Shown here one piece after another: positions 39,370 to 48,375 of a stretch of 64,000 bases of DNA. The stretch is from Azospirillum brasilense (GTDB lineage: Bacteria > Pseudomonadota > Alphaproteobacteria > Azospirillales > Azospirillaceae). The stretch lies in the NCBI RefSeq assembly GCF_007827795.1, contig NZ_VITI01000008.1:62001-126000 (forward strand), written 5' to 3'. The first letter of the stretch is position 1; each line of letters begins with the position of its first letter. Under the pieces are notes generated by a model. That model had not been told where the DNA came from, ran no database searches, and saw only the letters and a program-made list of their open reading frames with translations. A program made the position numbers and the translations under genes.

Positions 39370-39831
39370 ATGCTGCGCACGCGCCTGAACGAGGCTTTGA
39401 AGCAGGCGATGCTCGCCAAGAACCAGCGCGCCGTCTCGACCGTGCGCCTGATCCTGGCCGCGCTGAAGGACCGGGACATCGCGGCGCGCTCGCGCGGCGT
39501 CACCGACGGCATCGACGAGGCCGAGATCCTCTCCATGCTGCAGACGATGATCAAGCAGCGCGGCGAGTCGATCAAGCTGTACGAGCAGGGCGGCCGCCTG
39601 GAGCTGGCCGAGCAGGAGCGCGAGGAGATCACCATCATCGAGGGCTTCCTGCCCAAGCAGATGTCGGAGGAGGAGGTGGCCGCCGCCGTCAAGACGGTGG
39701 TGGACGAGATCGGCGCCACCTGCATCAAGGACATGGGCAAGGTGATGGCGGAGCTGAAGACCCGCTACGCCGGCCAGATGGACTTCTCCAAGGTCAGCGG
39801 CACCGTGAAGCAGCAACTGTCGGCCTGCTGA
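39370..39831 (+). CDS. GatB/YqeY domain-containing protein
   Basis: The 153-residue protein is a stand-alone YqeY domain like the tail of GatB: MLRTRLNEALKQAMLAKNQ, then LRLE-type helices and FLPKQMSEEEV near the middle, ending MGKVMAELKTRYAGQMDFS. It may bind tRNA or act in amidotransfer quality control. It sits just before dnaG and rpoD, a conserved order in alphaproteobacteria. Confidence 0.9.
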   Translation: MLRTRLNEALKQAMLAKNQRAVSTVRLILAALKDRDIAARSRGVTDGIDEAEILSMLQTMIKQRGESIKLYEQGGRLELAEQEREEITIIEGFLPKQMSEEEVAAAVKTVVDEIGATCIKDMGKVMAELKTRYAGQMDFSKVSGTVKQQLSAC

Positions 39832-39869
39832 GCGTGCGGTTGCCGATCTAGCACGGGTGCCGCCCGCCC

Positions 39870-41801
39870 ATGGCCTTCCCGCCCCAATTCCTGGAAGAGC
39901 TCCGCACCCGTCTCGCCCTGTCGGACGTGGTGGGCAAGCGCCTGCGCCTGATCCGCGCCGGCCGCGAGTACAAGGCGCCGTGCCCCTTCCACAACGAGAA
40001 GTCGCCTTCCTTTTACGTCAACGACCAGAAGGGCTTTTTCCATTGCTTCGGTTGCGGGGCGCACGGCGACATCATCGGTTTCGTGATGCGCCACGACAAC
40101 CTCGCCTTCCCGGAGGCGGTGGAAGCGCTGGCCGGCGAGGCGGGAATGCCCGTCCCTCGCGCCACCGAGGAGGACAAGCAGCGCTACGAGCGGCGCAAGA
40201 CGCTGCACGATCTGGTCGAGCAGGCCGCCCGCTGGTTCGAGCAGCAGCTCTACGCTCCCGCGGGCCGCGCCGGGCTGGAGTATTTCCAGCGCCGCGGGCT
40301 GGACACCGACGGCATGGCGCGCTTCCGCCTGGGCTTCGCCCCCGGTGACTCCGGCGCGCTGCGCGGCCAGCTGCTGAAGCAGGGCTTCTCCGAAGAGGAC
40401 ATGGTGACCGCCGGACTGCTGAAGCGGCCGGAGGACGGGCGCACGCCCTACAGCTTCTTCCGCAACCGGGTGATCTTCCCGGTGACCGACCGGCGCGGCC
40501 GGGTGGTCGCCTTCGGCGGGCGCATCCTGGAGGGCGACGGCCCGAAATACGTCAACACCGCCGATACGCCGCTGTTCCACAAGGGCACGCTGTTGTACGG
40601 CCTGTCGCGGGCGCGGCAGGCGGCGGCGGACGGCAAGCCGGTGATCGTCGCCGAAGGCTACATGGACGTCATCGCACTGGTCCGCGCCGGGTTCGAGGGT
40701 GCCGTGGCGCCGCTCGGCACCGCCCTGACCGAGACGCAGATCCAGGAGCTGTGGAAGCTGATTCCCGACGCGGAGAAGGTGCCGTTCCTCTGCTTCGACG
40801 GCGACAACGCCGGGCGGCGGGCGGCGTGGCGGGCGGTGGAACGCATCCTGCCGCACCTCGCCCCCGGCCATTCCGCCCGTGTCGCCTTCCTGCCGGAGGG
40901 GGAGGACCCCGACAGCCTGATCCGTCTGCACGGCCCCCGCGCCATGCAGGAGGTGCTCGGCGAGGCCATCCCGCTGTCCGAGGCGGTGTGGCGGATGGAG
41001 ACCGAGGGCAAACCCACCGGCACCCCGGAATCAAAGGCGGCGGTGAAGGCGGCGCTGGACTCGCGGGTGGGGCAGATCGCCGACCGCGACGTGCAGTCCT
41101 TCTACCGCACGGAGATGCGCCGCCGCGTCGACGAGGCCTTCGCCCCGCCGCCGCGCCAGCGCAACGACCGCGGCCCCTGGGTCCCGGGCGGTTCCTGGCA
41201 GGGCGGGGGGCAGGGGGGGCGTTTCGGCCAGCAGACGCGCCGTCACACGCCGGGCCTGCCGGGCCTGCGCACCGCGCCGCCGCCCGGCCACCGCCGCCGC
41301 AACCCCGGCAATCTCGCCGCCGCGCGGGAGCGCGTTCTGCTCGCCGTGATCATCAATCACCCCGAGTTGTTTGATGAGTTGGGCGAATCGTTGGGCATGC
41401 TGCCTTTTCCCGACCGGGAATTGGAGGAATTGCGCCAAGCGGTCATTGGATTGCTTGCCGAACGGCGGGAAAACGACTCGGGACTTGACGCCGCATCGCT
41501 TTGTCGCCACTTGTCTTCCGCCGGCTATGATACCATTGTCCGCTCTCTGCTCAGCGAGTCGACCTATGTCCATGCCGGCTTTGCACGCCCGGATGCGTCC
41601 TCCCTGGACGCGAAGCGGGGGTGGTGGCCGACATGGCATCACCTTCATCATAGGCAGGTGATGGCCGATTTGAGAGAAGCGGAGGCGGCTTTGGCCCGTG
41701 ACAACAGCGAGGCGAACTTCGCGCGGGTCGTGGCCCTTCAACAGGAGGTCATCAGGTCCGGAATGGGTATGACGGATGACGAGGATCTCGACGATGCCTA
41801 G
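39870..41801 (+). CDS. dnaG: DNA primase
   Basis: DnaG makes RNA primers at the replication fork. The 643-residue protein has the N-terminal zinc domain (CPFHNEKSPSF and FHCFGCGAHGD). The RNA polymerase core has RVIFPVTDRRGRVVAFGGR, the TOPRIM Glu in VIVAEGYMDVIAL and the acidic FLCFDGDNAGRRAA. A Gly/Pro/Arg-rich linker around residue 430-460 leads to the C-terminal DnaB-interaction domain. Base composition drops near 41.35 kb within the C-terminal part. Confidence 0.96.
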   Translation: MAFPPQFLEELRTRLALSDVVGKRLRLIRAGREYKAPCPFHNEKSPSFYVNDQKGFFHCFGCGAHGDIIGFVMRHDNLAFPEAVEALAGEAGMPVPRATEEDKQRYERRKTLHDLVEQAARWFEQQLYAPAGRAGLEYFQRRGLDTDGMARFRLGFAPGDSGALRGQLLKQGFSEEDMVTAGLLKRPEDGRTPYSFFRNRVIFPVTDRRGRVVAFGGRILEGDGPKYVNTADTPLFHKGTLLYGLSRARQAAADGKPVIVAEGYMDVIALVRAGFEGAVAPLGTALTETQIQELWKLIPDAEKVPFLCFDGDNAGRRAAWRAVERILPHLAPGHSARVAFLPEGEDPDSLIRLHGPRAMQEVLGEAIPLSEAVWRMETEGKPTGTPESKAAVKAALDSRVGQIADRDVQSFYRTEMRRRVDEAFAPPPRQRNDRGPWVPGGSWQGGGQGGRFGQQTRRHTPGLPGLRTAPPPGHRRRNPGNLAAARERVLLAVIINHPELFDELGESLGMLPFPDRELEELRQAVIGLLAERRENDSGLDAASLCRHLSSAGYDTIVRSLLSESTYVHAGFARPDASSLDAKRGWWPTWHHLHHRQVMADLREAEAALARDNSEANFARVVALQQEVIRSGMGMTDDEDLDDA

Positions 41802-41955
41802 CGGCCGGCGCCGCCGGGCGTGGTGCGGAAGGGAAGGGCCGGAGGGAATGAGACCCGGAGGGGTCTGTCCGGACAAGGTCCGGAACGGTTCACAACCGGT
41901 TTAAGCAGGTGCGGATCGACAGCGGGGGGCCGCTGCGGTGCGTGCTATGGGTTTT

Positions 41956-41961
41956 TATAAT
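41956..41961 (+). promoter_or_regulatory. possible rpoD -10 element
   Basis: A perfect TATAAT lies 25 bases before the rpoD ATG in an otherwise GC-rich stretch. No clear -35 is seen at 17 bases. Confidence 0.4.
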
Positions 41962-41986
41962 GGGGTAATGCGGGGGCATCGATCGC

Positions 41987-43948
<1,962 letters not shown>

Positions 43949-43997
43949 GGGTTCCTTGGGGCGGAAGCTCCGCACGGAATGCTGTCGTATGGAAAGC

Positions 43998-44019
43998 GGG
44001 GGGCCTTCGGGCCAGCCCC
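43998..44019 (+). terminator. left half of the split rpoD terminator, hairpin rebuilt with the insertion-sequence tip
   Basis: The original stem base GGGGGGCC and TTCG loop are still here. The tip of the insertion sequence (CC AG CCCC) supplies a new right arm: GGGG..GGCC TTCG GGCC..CCCC pairs with a two-base bulge. No T-run follows, so termination may be weakened. Confidence 0.6.
44002..44011. repeat. target-site duplication, left copy
   Basis: GGCCTTCGGG is repeated exactly at 45961-45970, immediately outside the two terminal inverted repeats. A 10-bp duplication marks transposition. Confidence 0.9.
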
Positions 44020-44035
44020 TCGGACTAGGTGTTGA
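44012..44035 (+). repeat. left terminal inverted repeat (24 bp)
   Basis: Perfect complement of the right end. Its first eight bases (CCAGCCCC) are able to pair with the G-rich left arm of a terminator. Confidence 0.95.
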
Positions 44036-44097
44036 CGCTCGCACCCCTTTCGGTTTTTCTACCGATTGGGGGCGGGCGTTGACTCTGGGACGGCGAA

Positions 44098-45885
44098 ATG
44101 GCGGATTCCGAGGGGACGGGGCACGACAGCGGGTTCGGGAATACTTCCGGTCAAGCTAGCCATTCCATGCCGGGGATTTCTCCGGCAAGTCGTCCGAGGA
44201 ATATCCCTGCTCCAGAAGGCGGTATTCAAGTAAACCACTGCCGGACACCAGGATGCAGCAACTTCGGGGTCTGGCCAGCGCTCGTCAGCTCAGGTGCTGG
44301 GCGAGGCTTTCGCCGCGGGGACAAGTACACGGTCGTCGGCAGCGGTGGAGTTGCCGCCATCAGATGCGCCGATTGTGGGTCTGGCGCGAACCTCAAAAGC
44401 AACAGTGCGGTCAAGGCGGAGTTCGAGCGCCTACGACGTTATCTCGCTCCGTTGTCTCCTGTCCGGTGTAGCACGCCCAGTTGCAAGAACGCCACCGAGG
44501 TCTTCGCAACACACGAGGTCGAAGCCAGATTCCAGCGCTTCGGCAGGACGGCGTCCGGTTCTCACCGGTGGCGGTGCCGGGCCTGCAAAGCTACGGTGTC
44601 CGTCGGTGGCCCCAACCGTCGCCAGAAACGGCATCACCTCAACATCAGCGCGTTCCGTTTGCTCATGAACGCGACCGGACCGAGCCGAATGGCCGAAATT
44701 CTCGGCTGCGGCGACGGGACCGTCTACGACAAAATCGACTTCATTCACCGGCAATGCCGCCTATTCGTCGCCGAGAGGGAACGTCGGCTTCCGGAGATGA
44801 CGTTCGACCGACTCGACATCTGCACCGATCAGCAGACTTACCTCGTGAACTGGCCGACCCGGCGGGTCCGCAAGCAGGTGCTCATCAACGGCACCGCCAG
44901 TGTCGAATGCCAGAGCAGGTATCTCTTCGGTCCGTCGCTGGGGCACGACCCGGAGATGACAATATCGGAGGTCGAGGAATTGCGCGCCGCGGCCGGCGAC
45001 GATGCGAAGCCCGAACATATGCAGACCTACGCTCATTACTGGACCGAGGCCCGCTATCTGCGGGAAGCCGGGCAAGCGGGCAGCGGTCTGACGGTGGACG
45101 ACCAGTTGCCCGCCCAGGGCGTTCTCATCGCCGGGCAGTATGACCTGCACGGCCATTTTCATTTCCTGCGCTATCTGCTGGGCGGAGCCGCCCATCTCAA
45201 CTTCTTCATGGACGAAGACGGCAGTATGCCGGTTGCCTGTTTGGGCGCCTTCGCTGACCGGGTTACGACCCGAACCGCTGACATCTTCCAGGTGTCGATC
45301 GCGAAGGACCTTACGATCGATCAGCGCCGAGCGAAGCAACACGACGCGGAACAGCGGTTCGCCGTGGACAAGGCCGCCCATCCGGGGTTGGCCGACTGGG
45401 AGGTCCGCCGGGCTGTTGCGGAAACACGGGTTGCCACGGCCCGGGCGACAAGCCCGCTACCCCACAGGAAACTGCAGGACGTCGTGATAGACCTGCTGTT
45501 CCCGGATTTCGCTGAACCGGACAAGAAGGTCCGTTTCACGACGGATATGGATGATTACGACGATGCCAAGGTCGCTCGGCGGCTTCTGCGCGCCACGTTG
45601 TGGCCCGTTGATTCGGTCTTCGCTCAGATGCGGCGACGCCTGCGTCTGGTTGAGCGCGGCATCAGTTCACCTCGCCGGGGGCGTGCCATCTGGCACATCA
45701 ACGCGCCCTACAATCCGATAATGCTCGCCAAGGTTTTGTTCATCTTCTCCGTGTGGCACAACTACGTCGGGCCTCGTGGCACAAAGGAAACGCCAGCCAT
45801 GCGACTCGGTCTCGCAAAGGGACCGGTCCGGATGGAAGACATCCTCTACTTCGACGTGCGCGACGGCCTCCGTCCTGCCCTGTAG
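44098..45885 (+). CDS. transposase-like protein of the insertion sequence
   Basis: The 595-residue protein is the only long gene between the inverted repeats. It has two copies of a zinc-ribbon pattern: CRTPGC then CADC (residues ~48-102) and CSTPSC then CRAC (~123-165). A helix-turn-helix-like stretch follows (FRLLMNATGPSRMAEILGCGDGTVYDKI). Candidate catalytic acids are in FDRLDICTDQQTYLVNW and NFFMDEDGSM with later Glu residues (LVERGIS), but the DDE spacing is not clear by eye. It ends WHINAPYNPIMLAKVLFIF..., typical of a transposase tail helix. Function is inferred mainly from context. Confidence 0.75.
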   Translation: MADSEGTGHDSGFGNTSGQASHSMPGISPASRPRNIPAPEGGIQVNHCRTPGCSNFGVWPALVSSGAGRGFRRGDKYTVVGSGGVAAIRCADCGSGANLKSNSAVKAEFERLRRYLAPLSPVRCSTPSCKNATEVFATHEVEARFQRFGRTASGSHRWRCRACKATVSVGGPNRRQKRHHLNISAFRLLMNATGPSRMAEILGCGDGTVYDKIDFIHRQCRLFVAERERRLPEMTFDRLDICTDQQTYLVNWPTRRVRKQVLINGTASVECQSRYLFGPSLGHDPEMTISEVEELRAAAGDDAKPEHMQTYAHYWTEARYLREAGQAGSGLTVDDQLPAQGVLIAGQYDLHGHFHFLRYLLGGAAHLNFFMDEDGSMPVACLGAFADRVTTRTADIFQVSIAKDLTIDQRRAKQHDAEQRFAVDKAAHPGLADWEVRRAVAETRVATARATSPLPHRKLQDVVIDLLFPDFAEPDKKVRFTTDMDDYDDAKVARRLLRATLWPVDSVFAQMRRRLRLVERGISSPRRGRAIWHINAPYNPIMLAKVLFIFSVWHNYVGPRGTKETPAMRLGLAKGPVRMEDILYFDVRDGLRPAL

Positions 45886-45936
45886 CCCAGCCCTCACACG
45901 GCAAGGGCGGCCCTGAAAAACAGAGCCGCCCAAGTA

Positions 45937-45960
45937 TCAACACCTAGTCCGAGGGGCTGG
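45937..45960 (-). repeat. right terminal inverted repeat (24 bp)
   Basis: Perfect complement of the left end. Its outer bases GGGGCTGG precede the restored GGCC-TTCG-GGTCCCCC hairpin. Confidence 0.95.
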
Positions 45961-45980
45961 GGCCTTCGGGTCCCCCTTTT
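45959..45980 (+). terminator. right half of the rpoD terminator, rebuilt hairpin with T-run
   Basis: GGGGCC (first GG from the insertion sequence tip) pairs with GGTCCC around TTCG, including one G-T pair, and is followed by CCTTTTCATTTTT. It keeps a working-looking intrinsic terminator that can end both the transposase and any read-through rpoD transcript. Confidence 0.75.
45961..45970. repeat. target-site duplication, right copy
   Basis: Exact copy of 44002-44011 (GGCCTTCGGG). Confidence 0.9.
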
Positions 45981-46071
45981 CATTTTTGGGCGCCTTCATT
46001 TTGGTTGCGGCCCCTCTCGAACGGGGTTGCATAAACTCCCGGTTCTGGGCACATTCGGCATCCCTTGGTGG

Positions 46072-46147
46072 GGGCCTGTAGTTCAGCGGTTAGAACGCGC
46101 CGCTCATAACGGTGTTGTCGTCGGTTCGAATCCGGCCGGGCCCACCA
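46072..46147 (+). tRNA. tRNA with CAT anticodon (probably tRNA-Ile2, or elongator tRNA-Met)
   Basis: A full cloverleaf with encoded CCA: acceptor GGGCCTG / CGGGCCC, D stem GTTC / GAAC, anticodon stem CGCCG / CGGTG with loop CTCATAA, and T arm GTCGG-TTCGAAT-CCGGC. The loop and the GGGCC acceptor resemble tRNA-Ile(CAU), whose C34 is changed to lysidine, more than alphaproteobacterial elongator Met; a search with identity rules would decide. Confidence 0.9.
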
Positions 46148-46151
46148 ATCT

Positions 46152-46607
46152 TCAACGGGTTGGCTGAACGAGATCGCGGCGCAGACAGACGGCGCTGGCA
46201 GGGCAGAGGCCGGCGAACTGCGCACTGGCGCGGATACCCGGCGGCGCCTCGCTCCGCTCCGCCCATTCGAAGCCGATGCGCTCGAAGAGGCCGGCGGCGT
46301 CTGTGGTCAGCAGCCACAACCGGTTCAGGCCGAGCATCACGGCCTCGTGGCAAATCGCCTCCGCCACCATACGCCCATTGCCCTTGCGGCGCCGCTCCGG
46401 CAGGACGACGACCGAGCGGAGAAGTCCGTCGCGTTCGTAGACCTCCAGGCCGCCATAGCCCACAAGCCCGTCGGGACCGTCCAGGCGCCAGAAACACCGC
46501 CCTGCGGTGGCGATGTCCTCGTTCGGCAACCCTGCGGAGGCGAGAAGGGCGGCGAGCGCCGGCAACCCATCCATCGTCAGCGGCGTGGCCGCAAGTGGTC
46601 CCGTCAT
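46152..46607 (-). CDS. GNAT acetyltransferase, ArsN2-like
   Basis: The ~151-residue protein has LPALAALLASAGLPNEDI at the N-terminus, as in ArsN2-type proteins. WRLDGPDGLVGYGGLEVYER, SVVVLPERRRKGNGRMVAEAI (acetyl-CoA motif) and LTTDAAGLFERIGFEWAER follow. ArsN proteins acetylate organoarsenicals such as arsinothricin. An excellent GGAGGGAG precedes the start. It sits between two tRNAs, not with other arsenic genes, so the substrate remains open. Confidence 0.78.
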   Translation of the reverse strand: MTGPLAATPLTMDGLPALAALLASAGLPNEDIATAGRCFWRLDGPDGLVGYGGLEVYERDGLLRSVVVLPERRRKGNGRMVAEAICHEAVMLGLNRLWLLTTDAAGLFERIGFEWAERSEAPPGIRASAQFAGLCPASAVCLRRDLVQPTR

Positions 46608-46731
46608 GACGGCTCCCTCCGGTTCAGCGCACACGCTGGAAACAGCGAAAACGCCGTCGGATCGATTGATCCAACCGCGTGCATCAGAATATTATGGAGA
46701 GGATTTTGCAAGCTTTGCAAAGAAAGGAGAG

Positions 46732-46808
46732 TGGCGCGCCCGAAGAGATTCGAACTCCTGACCCCCAGATTCGTAGTCTGGTGCTCTATCCAGCTGAGCT
46801 ACGGGCGC
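46732..46808 (-). tRNA. tRNA-Arg(ACG)
   Basis: A 77-base cloverleaf on the minus strand. The acceptor is GCGCCCG / CGGGCGC, the D arm GTAGCTCAGCTGGATAGAGC, and the anticodon loop CTACGAA (anticodon ACG, A34 to be deaminated to inosine). The T arm is CAGGAGTTCGAATCTCTT-like with TTCGAAT, discriminator G, and encoded CCA. Confidence 0.95.
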
Positions 46809-47014
46809 TTCTCTCTGCCGCGGCGCCGGCGGGGCCGTCGTCTGCGGTGGCGCGGTTTTTAATCGCGGCGTGACCGGAAGGCAACCAAAATCGTCCGGCT
46901 CGTGAAATTTTTCCGGCAAGGGGATGTCAGCCCTTTGACGGACTACAGAATGGCGGCGGTTGGGCTTACCTTGGCGTGGAGAACGATTAGCCAGAAGGGC
47001 ATTTGAGAACAGCT

Positions 47015-47512
47015 ATGGGCATGACGTTTCTAAGCCGCGCCGTTATCGGGCCGGTGGGGTTGCTGATGGCACTTTCCGTGACGGCAACGATCGGGGCGGC
47101 GCAGGCGGCGGACGACCGGGCCGGCGCCGCGGTGCTGGTGTCCGCGGCCATCGGCAACGAGGTCGTCCAGATGGTCGAGCTCGGTCCGAAGGTCATCCAG
47201 GTGACCGTCAACGACCGCGTCGTCTATGAGGACCGCGAGGGGCGCACCCTGTCCTTCGTGAACGCCTACAACATGGAAGGGCGCTGGCTGGTGCTGCTGC
47301 AGGAGAGCGTGGATGGCAAATGCGCCGCGCGCTTCCGCGTGCTCGACCTCGGCGGAACCAAGCCCTCCGTCTCGCTGCCGTTCGGAACCTGCAGCGACGC
47401 ACCGAAGGTGGAGCAGGCCGACCGCACGCTGACCGTCTCGCTGCCCGCTTCCGATGGAAAGAGCACGGCGGCCTGGAACTACCGCGACGGGATGCTCGTT
47501 CGCATGCGCTGA
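47015..47512 (+). CDS. secreted hypothetical protein
   Basis: The ~165-residue protein has a signal peptide (AVIGPVGLLMALSVTATIGAAQAAD). The mature part is beta-rich, with one Cys pair (GKCAARF and GTCSDAP) and repeated V-x-V strands (KVIQVTVNDRVVYEDREG). It ends AAWNYRDGMLVRMR. No family is recognised. The PAP2 gene starts 23 bases later, so the two are probably co-transcribed. Confidence 0.6.
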   Translation: MGMTFLSRAVIGPVGLLMALSVTATIGAAQAADDRAGAAVLVSAAIGNEVVQMVELGPKVIQVTVNDRVVYEDREGRTLSFVNAYNMEGRWLVLLQESVDGKCAARFRVLDLGGTKPSVSLPFGTCSDAPKVEQADRTLTVSLPASDGKSTAAWNYRDGMLVRMR

Positions 47513-47535
47513 ACGGAAAGGGAGCGGCGAGGACC

Positions 47536-48189
47536 GTGGGACATCTGAACCTCTGGCACGTCAACAAGGCGATCTCGCTTCTCGGCAGCACGTCCTTCGT
47601 GCTGCCGGTGGCGGGCATCCTGATCGTGATGCTGTGGCGGCGCCATTCGGCGGTCTCGGCGGCGCGCTGGCTGGCCGTGCTGGCCATGCTGATGGGCTCG
47701 GTGGCGCTTCTGAAGATCCTGGGCCACGCCTGCGGCATCCGCCTGTTCGACGACCGGCTGACCAGCCCCAGCGGTCACGCCGCCCTCGCCGCCGCCGTCT
47801 ACGGGGCGGTCGGGGTGATGGCGGCGCGCTCGCTGGACGGCTGGCGGCGTGGCGTGGTGGTCCTGGGCGCCCTTGGCCTGGTCGTGGGCGTGGCGGCCTC
47901 GCGCATCCTGCTGCGCTACCATTCGGTGACGGAGGTGGTGGTCGGCCTCGTCCTCGGCGGGCTGGCGGTGGCGGCCTTCGCGCAGAGCTTCAACCGGCTG
48001 ACCCCGTCCCGCCTGAACCTCAGCCCGTTGGTCCTGGCGCTGGTCGTGCTGTTCGGCGTCGCCACCTACGCGCTCGGCGACCGCACCAACGCGGAGCCGA
48101 TGCTGAAGCATTTCGCCTATCTGCTGCGTGAGGAATCTCCGGTCTGCGGCCCGATGCCGCCGCTGAACAGTTTCCTCGAACGGCTCTAG
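47536..48189 (+). CDS. PAP2-family membrane phosphatase
   Basis: The ~217-residue membrane protein starts at a GTG. The catalytic motifs are SPSGHAALAAAVYG (SGH) and ASRILLRYHSVTEVVVG (the SRxxxxxH motif with Glu where Asp is usual). The first KxxxxxxRP-like motif is degenerate (KILGHACGIRLFDDR). It has about five membrane segments. It may dephosphorylate undecaprenyl or phosphatidyl phosphates; the degenerate first motif lowers certainty about activity. Confidence 0.82.
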   Translation: MGHLNLWHVNKAISLLGSTSFVLPVAGILIVMLWRRHSAVSAARWLAVLAMLMGSVALLKILGHACGIRLFDDRLTSPSGHAALAAAVYGAVGVMAARSLDGWRRGVVVLGALGLVVGVAASRILLRYHSVTEVVVGLVLGGLAVAAFAQSFNRLTPSRLNLSPLVLALVVLFGVATYALGDRTNAEPMLKHFAYLLREESPVCGPMPPLNSFLERL

Positions 48190-48375
48190 CGGGTGTTTTC
48201 CTTGCCGGATGGCGCCGTTGTCCACGGCTGGTCTTCCCTGGACTTGGCAACCGGAATGTTTGCCTTGCGGTGCCGGTTCAGGGTTGAGAGCGGGCTTGCG
48301 ACGGGGCATGGTGTGGGCTTATACCGACGCCCCCGTTCCTGACCCGTTCTGCTTTTTCGGTATCCCTTCCGCCCC

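Larger units (their letters stand above)
44012..45960. mobile_element. complete insertion sequence of 1949 bp, unclassified, terminator-targeting
   Basis: The ends are perfect 24-bp inverted repeats (CCAGCCCCTCGGACTAGGTG then TTGA). They are flanked by identical 10-bp direct repeats and hold one transposase-like gene. The target was the rpoD terminator: removing the element and one repeat restores GGGGGGCC-TTCG-GGTCCCCC-TTTT. The 23-24 bp repeats and 9-10 bp duplication resemble the IS1 family in size; the single long gene with zinc ribbons is unlike classic IS1. It appears intact and recent. Confidence 0.9.

Noticed and set aside
46072-46147. The tRNA as an attachment site for the insertion sequence
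   Set aside because: The element is bounded by its own inverted repeats and a 10-bp duplication 111 bases upstream; no tRNA 3' end duplicate was seen.
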